64,000 nucleotides of DNA from Termitomyces sp. T153 (taxonomy: Eukaryota > Basidiomycota > Agaricomycetes > Agaricales > Lyophyllaceae): NCBI GenBank assembly GCA_018296165.2, contig JACKQL020000006.1, positions 558,001 to 622,000 on the forward strand, in the 5' to 3' direction. Made by a program: the position numbers and the translations under genes. The stretch's first letter is position 1. Every line of letters begins with the position of its first letter. Positions 1 through 11,841 of the stretch are shown here, in pieces. The notes beneath the pieces are model-generated. The model was not told where the DNA came from, did no database searches, and saw only the letters and a program-made list of their open reading frames with translations.

Positions 1-117
1 CATGCCACTGCCACTCACTGCAGTTTGATCAATATTACTCAACTTTGATTCCCATGCTCCACTGATTCCTGAACTGTGCCCTGCATCTTGAGGGTCTCAA
101 TGCTGAAGGGAGGGTAA
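1..117 (-). mobile_element. Leader of a minus-strand H-family LTR element (runs off window)
   Basis: This stretch is the reverse complement of the untranslated leader found just inside the 5' LTR of element H (24,562-24,790) and again at 32,195-32,410. It joins directly to the LTR at 118, so the element lies on the minus strand and continues leftwards outside the window. No coding sequence is visible. Confidence 0.75.
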
Positions 118-1176
118 TGTCACAACCCACTACCTGGACCCCTGACATTGTTCCCAGCCTGCTTGCTTCCCTGGAGTCCCTCCCCCAATGCCTCATCAAA
201 ACCCCCAACTATTGAACACCCTCTGTGGCCACCCCAGATAACTCTGATGCTTCTCCAGCAAATCCTGACAGCCCCTTGACTAACTCTGATGACCTTCTCC
301 ACAGCTTTCAATGCTTCCCTTGACTCCTCTGAGCCCCTGGAACCCTTCCCCACCATTCCTGACCCTATTGTACATCTCTAGCTCACCACCCTCACTCACC
401 CAACCTACTCCAGAGCATCACAATGACCCCAAAGCAACCCATGTCCCTAACTGATCCCATCAGAATATTGCCATGGCCCACCCCTCAATCACAACCAACA
501 CCTGTCAACTCCACACAGCTCCATTGAGCCCCACTGCCACAACCACTGCCCTCCAGAGCTCTCCAGTAGTCAGTATATAATCTGTAGAGTAGCACCTTGT
601 ACTCTAGTCTTGATATTACATTAACTGGTTACCTGGTCTTGTGTTCTTTCCATCTCTACTTCTGTTTTTAGTCTCAAATCTATCTCTTTTCTCTGTCTCA
701 TCTTGTCTTGCCTCAGTCTCATCTCAACTGTCTCTATTTCCTTTGTTTCTCTGAGTTTCTTTCACCTCTAACATCAGCACAAACTCTGCGCATGTGCTAC
801 AACCCCCAAACATTCCTGTAACCACTCCAGACCTTGCTTTTCACTCAGTCCCAGAACTCATCAAGTCTTGATTGATCCTCCATCAAACTCCGGCTCCACT
901 CCCATCACCCACAAAGCCTCCGCTTGCCCCACAGTCTATTTGCATGCCTATGGATTCATTCCTGACACCTGCCCAAGCTTAACATTTAACATACTTGGTC
1001 TTAGACCTTCCTGGACCATTCTGGACTTACTCAGACCACTTCCCTTAGCTTTCCTTTGCAAGTCCCTCTGGTCTGCACCAACCCCAGAATACTAGGTTAT
1101 AAGCACAGGACATTGCATCCACCTAGTAAGGACTTGCCTAGTGTAGCTGAGCCCCCATAGTCAGCAGAACCTGATG
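118..1176 (-). repeat. LTR of the H family, minus orientation
   Basis: The LTR begins TGTCACAACCC, the complement of the H-family 3' end, and ends with the complement of the H-family start (cagcagaacctgat, a decayed cctgaca). At about 1,059 bp it is slightly shorter than the 1,136-bp LTRs of element H. It is the 5' LTR of the element whose leader fills 1-117, and it interrupts the Gypsy element resuming at 1177. CpG is nearly absent, so it looks old compared with the copies at 23,426 and 38,460. Confidence 0.8.
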
Positions 1177-2440
1177 GTTGGTGGCCACAGATCTCCCAAT
1201 ATGTAGGCACCTACACTAGCACCTGCAAACTCTGTCTCTGTACTAAACCTCACCACCAAGCACCCATGGGCCAGCTCCACCCACTCCCTATTCCAGCTGC
1301 TTGCTGGAATGTTGCATCAGTGGATTTCATTGTGGAACTCCCAGATGCTCATGGGTACAATGCTGTGATGGTAGTGGTGGACCTCTACAGCAAATGGGCT
1401 CACTTCATACCTACCCACACCACATGCTCTGCCTTGGGAGTGGCCAGCCTATACTGGAAAAATGTCTGGAAACTCCATGGTCTGTCAGATAGGTATGTCT
1501 CAGACTGGAGCCCCCAGTTTGTGGCAGAATTCACTCAAGAACTGTATTGCCTGCTAGGCATGAAGCTCCATACCACCATGGCCTATCACCCTCAGTCAGA
1601 TGGGCAGACAGAACATGTTCACCAGGAACTGAAACAGTATCTCTGCCTGTTTTGTAATGAGAGGCAGGATGACTGGGATGAGCTGCTGCTGGATGCAGAA
1701 TTCCAATACAACAACCATGTTTACTCTTCCACACAGATGACTCCATTCTTCCTAGACACTGGCAGGCACCCTTGTATAGGATTTGAACCTTGGGCATGCC
1801 CCTCAGAGAATGACTCTGTCAACAAGTTTGTGGATCAGATGAGGAGGGCACAGGAGGAGGCAAAAGCTGCATTGGTGAAGGCCAAGGAAGACCTGGCATG
1901 GTACTATGATTGCAGATAGACACCTGCCCCAGCTTACAAGCCTGGGAACCATGTATAGCTCAGACATTAAGACAACAAGGCCATCCCAGAAGCTGTCACA
2001 TTGTCATCTTTGCCCCTTCAGAAGAAGAAGGTAGGGCCTTTGGCATACCAACTTAAACTCCCAACAGGCCTCTGCCAACTGCACCCAGTCTTCAATGTGG
2101 TCAAGTTACTTCCAGCTCCAGAGGATCCAATTCCAGGCCATTGCCCTAAGCCACCCCCACAACCAGTCCTGGTCAATGATGAGGAGGAGTATGAGGTAGA
2201 GGAAATCTTGGACAGCAGGGTATTCCAAGGGAAGTTGCAGTTCAAGGTAAAATGGAAGGGATATGGCATTGAGGGCATCTCTTGAGAACCACAGGCTAAT
2301 GTTCATGCATCAGGCTTGGTCCAGGACTTCTACTGTAAGCGTCCCAATGCCCCAAAAGCTATTCAAGGCATCTACCCTATTTTACCAGCTGACCAGGCAA
2401 TTCATGACTTCTTCTACCCAGTGCATCAAGGTGCTGCATC
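1177..2440 (+). pseudogene. Ty3/Gypsy integrase and chromodomain remnant (element A)
   Basis: This is the 3' part of a Gypsy polyprotein. It starts in the zinc-binding region before integrase (WWPQISQYVG, then paired Cys), continues through the DDE core (SVDFIVELPDAHGYN, VVDLYSKWAHFIPTH, YHPQSDGQTE) to about 1919, then the integrase C-terminal region, and ends in a chromodomain ([20 protein letters not shown], about 2170-2290). A stop at 1917-1919, a frameshift near 1930-2000 and a stop at 2283 break the frame. Protease, RT and RNase H are missing because the H-family LTR at 118-1176 cut off the 5' side. Chromodomain Gypsy elements normally use this domain to target chromatin. Confidence 0.9.
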
Positions 2441-2455
2441 CTAGAGGAGGGGTGA

Positions 2456-2892
2456 TGTCAGGAGATGTCCCACTTGTTTCCCCTTCTCCTTCTCCAGTTC
2501 TTGTCAGATTTGCTCCACTATAGTTTTCCTTTATTCTCCTTCTTTTTCCCTATCTATTGGTCCTAGTTTCAGCCCTCAGGCTGCACCAGTTCTCTGTCTA
2601 TAATTCAGACAAGTGTGGCCCCTTTAACACTGCCACCAGCTTATGTAACTGCCAATTGCTGACACATCACTTGTGTCTTTTTTCTCTGTCATACTGTACA
2701 GTTGTTTCTCATGCTTCTGAAGCCTCTGAAGCATCACACCTGGCCTAGGGAATCCCCAGACTTGTTCTCTTTGGATTTCCCTTTGCCAGGTGAGTAGTTA
2801 TCTCAGTAGACACTGTACAGTACTGAATGGACTTTGGATTTCTCTTTGCCAGCTGTGTGATTGAGCCACAGCCTCCAGAGGTTGCCCTTACA
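2456..2892 (+). repeat. 3' LTR of Gypsy element A
   Basis: A TG...CA repeat of 437 bp starts TGTCAGGAGATG, just after a purine-rich tract (agaggaggggtga), and ends ttgcccttaca. Its last 150 bp match the ends of the LTRs at 35,826, 47,704, 49,666 and 55,917, which makes these related subfamilies. The U3 half differs from the 369-bp type and matches the 55,917 LTR best. Confidence 0.85.
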
Positions 2893-3120
2893 GTAACAAG
2901 CTGCATCCTCTTTCAATCTCTCTGCTTGAGATCTCCTTTGTCTGTTTGAGATGATTGGTAGCTGGTCAGGTGATGCCTTGCACTTCTGACATGCCAGTTG
3001 ATGAGATGGTGTTTCCTCTGTTTCTGTTTCATGTGTGTCCTCTTCCTGGTTGAGAATTTCAAGAACAGATCTAGGAACTGTATAACAAGGAGACCCATCT
3101 GCTGGGCCATTAATTGGAGT

Positions 3121-3220
3121 TGATAGGTTATTCCATCCTCTTTGCTGTAGCTGTTGTATAGTGAGATTGTTGATAGGTTATTCCATCCTCTTTGCTGTAG
3201 CTGTTGTATAGTGAGATTGT
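3121..3220. repeat. Perfect 50-bp tandem duplication
   Basis: Two identical 50-bp units (3121-3170 and 3171-3220) start tgataggttattcc. The unit is not a multiple of three, so it shifts the minus-strand reading frame in which it lies. Confidence 0.95.
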
Positions 3221-3308
3221 TGACAATCTCAAGACTTATTTGTAGATTGGACATGGGTGCAGTGCTGGGTTTGTCAGACAGATCTGGCTCTACAGTGCTG
3301 GCATTGCT

Positions 3309-3404
3309 GGCCAGATTGCCTGACAGATCTGGTTGACTTACAATGCCAGGTTTGCTGGCCAGATTGCCTGACAGATCTGGTTGACTTACAATGCCAGGTT
3401 TGCT
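3309..3404. repeat. 48-bp in-frame tandem repeat
   Basis: Two identical 48-bp units (3309-3356 and 3357-3404) are flanked by diverged third and fourth copies. On the minus strand they encode a 16-residue repeat containing QPDLSGNLASKPG. Confidence 0.95.
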
Positions 3405-5899
3405 AGACAGATCGGGTTGGCCTGCAATGCCAAGAGTGCCAGCAGGTTTGCCAGCCAGATCTGGGGGGCCTACCATGCTGGATTTTCTGGCTGGAGAATT
3501 TCCCACCATATCACCACTGAATGACCCAACATGCTTTTGTTTCCTCTGATGTTCTCCTTTCTTTTGAGCTGCCTTACATGATGCTGCAGCAGCAGCCCTC
3601 TTTTCATGGTCAGCATGAGTACCATACTCAGCAGGAATCCTGTCCTTATTCTTGTTGACATAAACCTTCCACCAGAAGGTATTACTAGATCCATGTTCTT
3701 CCTGACAATCTCTCCAGAACTTCAGAAGATGCAACAGCTCTGACTGACCAAGATTGTGGGGATCCTTGAATTCCAGTGATTCAGGAAGATATCTTGAATT
3801 GATGAATTTGGTACAATCCAACTGCACAGTATTGTATGGAGCTGATTTGTAATGGAAGCCTGAGGCAATTTCTGAGAATTTTTCAGTGAGAAAGATTTAA
3901 AGAACCAGGAGAATCAATTTACTATAATGACTGTTCAAGTAGTCTCAGACAAGCATTTCCAATTCTGGCTGAGTTTGGACCATGTTGCCTGGTGGATGTG
4001 GTAGTATTGGGAAACCATCACTGTCTTGCTCAAGAGCAAGATCAGGACAGGTCAAAACAGAAGGAGTAGTGTCCTGTTGCAAGTTGTTATACTTTGCTCT
4101 ATGTGTGCCCAGGAGAGTGGACATGTAGTCCACCATCTTCTGTTTGAAGTTACCTATAATGTCAGGAAACATATTTTCAAATGAATACTGGTTGGTCCAT
4201 GTCAAGTGAGACATATTGTCATGTCTACAAGTACCATGTAGTTAAAGAAAATTCAAATCTGGCATAACATGCACCTACACCCTAAGAGTCATGCCTTCTT
4301 TGGCAATCCATCCTACAACAGTCCAGCTCAACATGCCCATCTCCTTAAAACAAAGGATGTCTGCATCATAAACCTGTTTCAAACCATATTTATCTGCCTT
4401 TAAAAAAAAACATCAGAACAGATCATGGACAGATAGCAGACACTGGAGGCCAGAGCAGGTGGGAGACCAACAGCACTCCATTGGACAGAAGTGAGGACAC
4501 TGGACACTGGATAGCAGACAGCTAGCAGGTTGAGGAGCAATATGATGACTTTGGAACAAAAAAAAGACTACTCACTTGTGCTGGATATCTGGCAGATTTC
4601 CTTTCTTGCTCCACTGAGCAGCTGTCCTCCATAAGCAGTTTTCCTCCTCTGGACTTAGCTGATTCATAACATTTTTCACAGCCACATTGTACTGTAAAAA
4701 TGCCTCTAGTTGTGAGCTGTCAAGATCCTCAACACCCAGCAAGTTTTTTATCTCCTGATTGATTTCCTTTGACATTGTTTGCTGCATCATGTCTCTAACA
4801 GAAATTTGCATGAGTGCTCTTGGATATTCATGTTGGTTATATGGTCTCCAGGAATCTTTTATGTAGTTACCAGCTTTCTACCAGAAGGCATCAGAAGTCT
4901 GGATTTAGCAGATATGAATGGGGACTCACCTTGATTTTCTCTGCCCACTCTTCCCCAGTTTCTGGTGCTATTCCCTTACTGGCCCAGTAGTTGAGAATAT
5001 TGGTGAGGATTTTATCTTTTAAGATGGTGGTTCTAGCCTGACAATTTGGCTCTCACTGGTACATTTCCTTATATGGTTCAAAAATTGCCCTCTCATCTGC
5101 AGTGAAAAGTGGTTCTGTTTGTCTTTTTCTTGGAGAAAATAATGGTTCTGGCACCTGATGAACCTTGGGTATGGGCTCATGGGACAAGGACATCTTGTAG
5201 GCCCATTTGTTAAATTCAATTTTTGTTGAACACTGAATCACATGATCTTTCACCCACATGAAAAACTTTCAGAGAATGCACCAGAGCCAGCATTGACCTG
5301 CCAGAGCAGATGAAGGCTGGCTGAGAGGGTCTGTCTCTCTCTGTGTCAAAAAACTGTCTGTCTCTTCATTGAATTGTCTTGCACCAATTGAAGAATGTCC
5401 ATAGATAACCTACCAGATCAGATGACCTACTGGATCAGATGTCCATTCAGCAGACCAGACATTGGCTAGCAGTCCACAAGTTCCACCAATTCAATCAAAT
5501 TGTCTTGTACCAGTCTTACTAATTTTTTCCTCACCTACTAAGGGGCACATAGATTTCAGATAACCTTGAAGAAGAACTACACCAGCTGTGACAAAATCTG
5601 ATTAGTTGCTAATGTCACCAACACCAATGAATATCTGTTTTTCTTTTGTCCCTTCTATTGTCCATCTTGGCAGAGTCTGATCATGGCTTTCCTACTTTAG
5701 CCTAGTGCATATCACTTGAGGAAAACTTTCACAACAAAATTTTCTTTAAGAATACTCAATGTTGTGGAAAGATTGCCAATATCAATCATCATCTGCTGCA
5801 CATTACTTGCACCTCTTCACATCAACCAATCATCTTGTATGGGGCTCATAACAATTTCCCTTTTCATCTCATATGTGCTGCTACATATATTCCATAGAA

Positions 5900-7835
5900 T
5901 CTCCTGCTGGCAGGCACACTCTTCAACACCTCATATACACCATGAATTTGAATGCTATGATGAAGCACCAGCAGTGCAAGCAACCAAAACCTACAGTTCT
6001 CAGGCAAAGAGATCTTATGTCTGCTGAAGAAAAGACAAGAGTCACCCAGAACTCTAGAGGATTACCTATACTGGTGAAAGAATGAGTGCCCATCAGTCCA
6101 ATTCCAGTTGTCACTTCTGCTGTGCCATTCCCAGCCACTGATGATGACCATAATTTTTTTGGGGATGCTACAATGGTAGATGATATATATCCTGTCCCCA
6201 TAAAGCATGGCAAGGTAAATTTTCATGGAAAAATTGTGCAACATATTATTGTTCATATCTTGTAGACACAGGCAGACTATCTTGACGACTTTGTCAACTA
6301 TGTTCCACAGTTGCTCAATGGTTTACTCAGTTGTGAATCCATTGGTGATATTAGCCATTGTCATGCATGTCCTGACAAACATCTTGCATGATGGCAATGC
6401 CATAATTGCATGGGTTCAAGACTTCTTTGTCATAGGTGTTTATGCTGAACACACCAGTCCAACCTACTTCACCAACCAGAGATATGGAATGGCAAATACA
6501 TCCAGCCCATGAACTTATCTGATGCAGGTGGCTATCTCTATGTTCCCCACCATGCAATTCACAATTGCCATGGTGGCATGACCTGAGTGAATGTTCTTGA
6601 AGACTATGAACAAAAAAATGACATTAAAGAGCAAGACTTCCTGCAAGCCATCCAGAGTATGTCCACATTGTCATGGTGTTATCAGGCATGCTGAAATTAC
6701 TAATACAGGTCATGATATACCAATTGATATTGATGTAGAAACAGGGATCAATAGCAACATGTTTCCAGCACTAGATCCACTGGCAGAAATGCAGTTTTCA
6801 TCAAGTATTCCATCCCTGAAAATGCAGTTTTTAGTAGTGGATACATCCCACAGGGTGGCAGATCTGCTGTCCAATCTGTTGCTGCAGCAGGAGCAACAGT
6901 TTTTGTCAGCAGATTCCACAGATTTAGGGTCAAATCTGTCAAATGTCTCTATGCCTACCTCACATGCCAAAATTCTGGCTAGAATTCAGATACTAGAGGA
7001 GAAGTGAGAGGAACTAGAGGATGATGACACCATGGAAGGTGGAGAACTGCCATTGGAACAAGTACCATGGAAGATGTTCCTTCACATGGACCACAAGAAA
7101 TGGAGGAAAATCATACTGCTCATATTGATGGACTTCCTCCCTCTGCAGCCATTGCTGGTTTCAATCTGCCATCTGCATATGGGTGCCATATTGAGAGAAT
7201 TGATTGCTTTGGAAACCCAATTGCACACATTGTACACACAACTGGTGTGCACTACATCAGTGTTGTTGCATGCAAGTGTTCTGGCCAAGATGTCTGGGTC
7301 AAGGATGTCATTCACTCCCAGCTGATTCCCAGCACATTTGACAGGATGAGAACATATTTTACAACAGCTGTTCTGGATGATTTTTGTCTGACTAATTTCG
7401 AGTGCAAAGCCTCTGCTTATTAGTATTGGCAGAAACTTGTGAGGATTACTTCATCAATTGCTTCTTTAGGTGAAGTAGATAACCTCTATCATGAATTATG
7501 ATGACTTTCACATTCATGGCACTGGTTAAAAAAATTGAAATGGGCAGGTTTTGGTCATGATGAGACAAAAGAACCAATGGCACCAGAGTGTAGTGAGCTT
7601 GCAATATTCTGCCCACTTGCCCTCAACCAGGAATGAATATTCCATCAAACTGGGAAGAAGATCCATTTTAGTGGAAGTTCAATCACTTATTGATGATGGA
7701 TGGAAATTTCAAGGCAGATCATGTCTGTCATCATAATCCTGCTCAGGATGTATGGCATTCTAAAGGAGGTGGAATGATGCTCAGGAGGGATGAACTTGAT
7801 GAATATCTTAAGTTTGCAAAGGATAGACTGACAGT
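5900..7835 (+). pseudogene. Truncated KDZ (Kyakuja-Dileera-Zisupton) transposase
   Basis: The conceptual translation in shifting plus frames follows the N-terminal half of basidiomycete KDZ transposases. It has a basic start region near 5940-6085, a CxC2-like cysteine cluster (CHACPDKH, CHNC, CHRC around 6350-6440), the segment HIVHTTGVHYISVVACKC (7216-7275), then LKWAGFGHDE near 7530, and the strongly family-like MDGNFKADH near 7700 with KGGGMMLRRDELDEYLK behind it. Stops and frameshifts interrupt every part. The sequence stops resembling the family at about 7835, so the C-terminal catalytic half is gone. KDZ elements are DNA transposons expanded in mushroom-forming fungi. Confidence 0.8.
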
Positions 7836-8199
7836 GAGTTTTTCCTTGGATTGCTAACATGTGCCATTATTGATTGACTATCAATGTTTGCATCCAAATT
7901 GCCTGTGTCTGCCATCTGATATCTGCTGAAATATGAAGAGAAAAGATGCAAATAAGATGCTGCAGCCACAGTGCTGATAGGAGAAATGAGAGTACACTGT
8001 GGCACTAGGGAAAATGGGCATGGCAGCAGAAATAAGTATATCCAGACTACTGGTGGCTGCTGCCAGAAGGCCTCTGGCAGTGGAAATAGGTATACACTGG
8101 ACTGGGCCACCAGGGAAAAGTGTTGAACCTGCAGGAATTTACAAAACTTGAAGCTACAAAACATTTAAAGCCTTCAAATGTTATGTGGAATAGTGGAAA
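7836..8199. other. No gene seen (decayed spacer)
   Basis: AT-rich, CpG-poor sequence between the KDZ truncation point and the SINE cluster. Short open frames on the minus strand (for example 8164-7808) have no recognisable content. Confidence 0.5.
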
Positions 8200-8940
8200 T
8201 TAAACAGAAAAAAACTGATTGCAAATTGCTAGGTCAAGGCAGGGAGTCAAATCCTAGGCTTGACAGTTGGAGTGTGGCTTAATTAACAATCCAAACCACT
8301 GATCCATGGAGGCTCACAATAGCATGTCATTATAGGCATTTGCTGGAACAAACAATTGTCAATTGAAATGATGACCAAAAAGCCTTTTGTCAAGTACAAA
8401 ACATCAAGCAAGGAATTCAAACTACTAAAGTATAGTGCTTTGGAAAGATAAGCCAACTACAAGTATATGTTATGTTGTAGCAAAGAGTGGACAATCAAAA
8501 ACAAATTTATAGACAATGAATGTCAAGCAAGGGATTCAAACCCTCAACCTGAGCATATGAGACTGCAGACATTGGCAGAGTGCTAACATTCTAACCTATT
8601 AAACCACAAGGGCCTGTTATATCAGGCAAATTAATCATGAAACAAATTTGGGAAGATAAGCTGGCTACAAGCATATGTTATGTTGTAGCAAAGAGTGGAC
8701 AATGAAAAACAAATTTATAGACAACAAATGTCAAGCAAGGGATTTGAACCCTCAGCTTAAGCATATGAGTCTGCAGACATAGTTAGAGCACCGGAGAAAA
8801 AGTGCAATAAATAAAATGAAAGACCAAATCAGTAGTCAATTGTCAGATCAGAGAGTCAAACCTTCATCCTGACAGAGAAAAGTATAACCTGATGGCATTT
8901 TGTACCACTAATCCATGATACTGTACTAAGAATGATATTT
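8200..8940 (-). repeat. Cluster of tRNA-derived SINE-like copies
   Basis: On the minus strand at least three segments carry an A-box-like motif (TGGATCAGTGG, TGGATTAGTGG, TGGTTTAATAGG) followed 40-60 bp later by a B-box-like motif (GGATTTGACTCC, GGTTTGACTC, GGTTTGAATCC). These are internal RNA polymerase III promoter elements with tRNA spacing. Two copies (about 8436-8610 and 8648-8795) also share a tRNA-unrelated tail (gttatgttgtagcaaagagt), so they are direct repeats of one composite unit. A weaker truncated copy lies near 8400-8430. The poor cloverleaf and the repeated tails argue for SINEs rather than working tRNA genes. Confidence 0.65.
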
Positions 8941-10486
8941 TGATGAATCATTTGCAAAGCGCCCCAATCATTGGCATGGTTGTTTCCACCAGGCTTGCAA
9001 TAGATGAATGGTTCTGTGACAGCTTCTTGCCCCTACAAAAATGCATCTGTGATGGCTTCCCATGCCTACACTTTGACAGATATCTATACAGACAAACCAA
9101 GAGCTTTTGAATGGAAACACATCTATAACAGATATGCTTTTGTGACAGGATCCAGTGATGGACAAGAAAATTAACAATAGAGTGGCCTAAAAAGCTGGCT
9201 AACAGAATTGCTTTTAGCAATGGATGTCATATAGCAATGGAAAGCAGAGACAATGGAAAGAGTTATATGATGGCACACACTGGCTAATGGAACTGCTTTT
9301 TGCAACAGATGTGATATAGCAATGGAAAGTGGACAGTGGTCATCTGCTGATACTGTTAACAACAATACAATGTACTACTTTTGCAAACCAAGAGAGCAGT
9401 CAACGATGTCTGCTCAGAGTGTTTATGATGACATATTGTAACATTGCAATGGCACTGTTGCAGATGTAACATTGTTAACTTCTGCTACAATGCAGAGGAC
9501 TCTGCTGGACATGTAGCATACAATACAAAACATGTTCCACTACAATGTCTGACACATGCACTTATAGTGCCCTACCCTGAGGTAAACACCACATACTTGT
9601 CACAATTCTTCTCCAATTCTTTTGGAGATTATTTTCAGTGATGCCAGACATATCATAGATAGATCTCTTAACTCAGATTCTATCTACATGAAGCCAAAAA
9701 AAAATAACAAAAATCAAACTTGTGAGGATGGTTGAATTTTGCTATTTCATCTACTTTTATCTGTGTATTGTCAGCATGTTATAGGTCTAATTTTTCTCAA
9801 AGTTGTCATGTAAGTACAAGTACATAATCACTACTGATCTGGCTCAATTTGAACATCTATAATGCATATAAGAGGGAGAAAGCAAGCTTCAAATGACAAA
9901 GGGATGAATTGGCATGACAGATATTTAAACTCAGCTCAGCATTCTACTCTGGACTCTTTGCAGACCATGATGTAGAATCCTAAAGCTTGGCAGGGTCACA
10001 TACCCATCACATTTCATTTCACATTCAAAACAACCCTCCATTGAGATGTCTTGCATCCTTTCTTGAATCAGAAAAAATACAAAACTTGGCGCACTCATAC
10101 TTTGTATACTAGAAATGTAAGTTTCTTAATTTCTGAGGAATATGTAGGATATTGGTGGAAGCTGAAGTCATCCAAAATCTTGTTTCATATCTGGGTCACT
10201 GACAGTAACTAGCTTGATGAAAACAATGGGTTGGTTGATTAATCAGCTGCCACTACAGTGATGGATTGTGTAATCCAGGTCAGCTGAAATTGCATGGTTA
10301 ACCTCCATTCTTTTGGCCAGTCAATTGACAATTGTTGTCTGGCAGTGTTGTTTTTTTCTGATAAATTCAGTTATGTGCCTTTGTACTATTACATGTAGTC
10401 TTCTGACAAATTTACACAACATTAGTCATTTTTTGGATGTCTTATTTTGTGAAAACATGTAAATATAACATCTGTATACAACTGTA
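8941..10486. other. Decayed repeats, no gene recognised
   Basis: The region holds two diverged copies of an approximately 90-bp unit (about 9193-9281 and 9282-9370, each with gatatagcaatggaaag or a close variant) and otherwise AT-rich unique sequence. No coherent coding frame was found on either strand. The low CpG content matches the surrounding transposon debris. Confidence 0.5.
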
Positions 10487-10920
10487 TTATGTATCATTTG
10501 TAGTCACATTATAATGTAGATACATTGAATTTACTACAAACAAATTGATGAGTTCTAGTAGACCTTGGACTTGCCATGCACTGCAACAGCCCATTCTTGA
10601 TGGTCCAGTGGGAAAAATGATGGTATCATGCAATGGAGTGTAATATGGGTGCAAGTGACTGATCTGCTTTGATTGACCTCCACACAAGTGCAAGACTATA
10701 TCACAATTATTTGATTGCTCCTTTGAGCCATCTCTAGGAATTACGGCTGCAATCCCCTCCTGTTTATTGAAGTCATTATATTGTTGAGGGTCTTCAAAAT
10801 CAGCTGTAAGCTTGACAGAAAGCCTTTGTGGTTGGCCTTCTGGAACTTCTCCCATAATTTGCCTGGCCTGCTTGTATAAGTCAATGAAGGGATTGACTCT
10901 ACTCAAACCTTGACCAACCC
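10487..10920 (-). pseudogene. Helitron replicase/helicase N-terminal fragment
   Basis: A minus-strand frame of 139 residues reads NPFIDLYKQARQIMGEVPE, RLSVKLTADFEDPQQYN, CDIVLHLCGG and ISHLHPYYTPLHDTIIFPTG. This is the region that precedes the Rep (HUH) domain in fungal Helitron helicases. The rest of the protein is missing, so this is a fragment. Another part of a related protein lies at 56,490-57,569. Host-like CpG-rich sequence begins soon after it, at about 11,030, so this fragment sits at the edge of the transposon region. Confidence 0.8.
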
Positions 10921-11029
10921 GTGATAAAGATGTGTCTCATTATACATACTTCCCATCTGCAGTGCACATTACCCAATGCCATATCTCACTCATCAAAAAC
11001 TCCAGAAGCTAGGCCATCTCAAGTAGTTC

Positions 11030-11841
11030 CTCTATTCGGATAACATCATTCCGCCATTCGGTATATGTCCTTTCACCTGGAGTCATCTACATCAGGATCG
11101 ACTGATCATTAATTCTACTCCGGTGCGACCATGGTTTCTATGCATTTCCACTTCTTGAAACGGCCAACATTTCTGATCGATATTAATCTGGAATCTAGAA
11201 AGTATCGTTCTGCTTGAAGGTAAATGATTCCAATATCACCTTTTTCCCTCTTTTGCGTTCTGGTTTCATGTGCAGGTAGTAGAGCCTTTGGTGATACTTT
11301 CTCTTTTGGCCCATCTACTGTACCTGGAGCTCGTCATATGGCCATCATGTCAGACAGCCACGGTACTAAGCTGACTGTTTACTCTATAGTACAGAAGAAC
11401 CCTCATTGAATTATATCTCCGAGACTGCTTTCGTGGTCACCAATCTGCCCACTCGAGATGTGTAAAGAATTACGGAAACGGTGTAGTCGTTCAAGATGAA
11501 CAGAACAAATTCTTGCTGTCTCTGGTATCTTGAGATGGCCGAAGCTGATATCAATGCCGTATTGTCCTCCTCGATTGGTCAAACAACCGTGAGAGGATCA
11601 TCCAAAAGCGCTACCTCCATATTCCCTTCCCCATAGGATGCTATAGACGCACTCGATCGGTCTTTCGGCAATCTTACCACCTGGGCTATCGAAAGCAAAC
11701 TAGATTATTGTTGGTCTAAAGTTTGATTCCTGTCGGGCCTTTGAAAGGAACAATCCGTGTGACGTATATGTACTACTGAAATTCGGACTGTTCGTCGACA
11801 TTTCATTGCAACCTACGTCGTCTTTTTCCTAGTTGCGGATC
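11030..11841 (+). other. Host-type sequence with possible gene relic
   Basis: CpG content rises to host level here. A few plus-strand stretches look like coding exons in different frames: 11,280-11,409 (SRAFGDTFSFGPST), 11,530-11,636 (EMAEADINAVLSSSIGQTT) and, after a cataggat acceptor-like site, 11,639-11,730 (AIDALDRSFGNLTTWAIES). I could not join them into one gene or recognise a family. They could be a decayed host gene or the 3' end of one cut by the transposon block on the left. The promoter of the arrestin gene must also lie in this interval. Confidence 0.3.

Larger units (their letters stand above)
2893..5260 (-). pseudogene. Unrecognised multi-exon protein relic
   Basis: Several minus-strand open blocks read as pieces of one protein: 5259-5053 (MWVKDHVIQCSTKIEFNKWA), 4811-4572 (charged and Glu-rich), 4214-3945, and 3827-2913. 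The last block has a basic Ala/Lys-rich stretch and then Pro/Ser/Asp-rich 16-residue repeats (QPDLSGNLASKPG). Introns probably separate the blocks. I do not recognise the family. The relic lies head-to-head with the KDZ transposase relic that starts after 5,700, so it may belong to the same transposon or be an adjacent passenger. A frame-breaking 50-bp duplication at 3121-3220 suggests it is no longer functional. Confidence 0.4.

Noticed and set aside
2893..5260. TET/JBP dioxygenase next to the KDZ transposase
   Set aside because: Such genes often accompany KDZ elements, but none of the expected His-x-Asp and Arg motifs were found in the minus-strand blocks.
8521..8620. A working tRNA gene on the minus strand
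   Set aside because: A- and B-box motifs are present, but acceptor and anticodon stems do not pair well and the unit is repeated with a non-tRNA tail, which fits a SINE.
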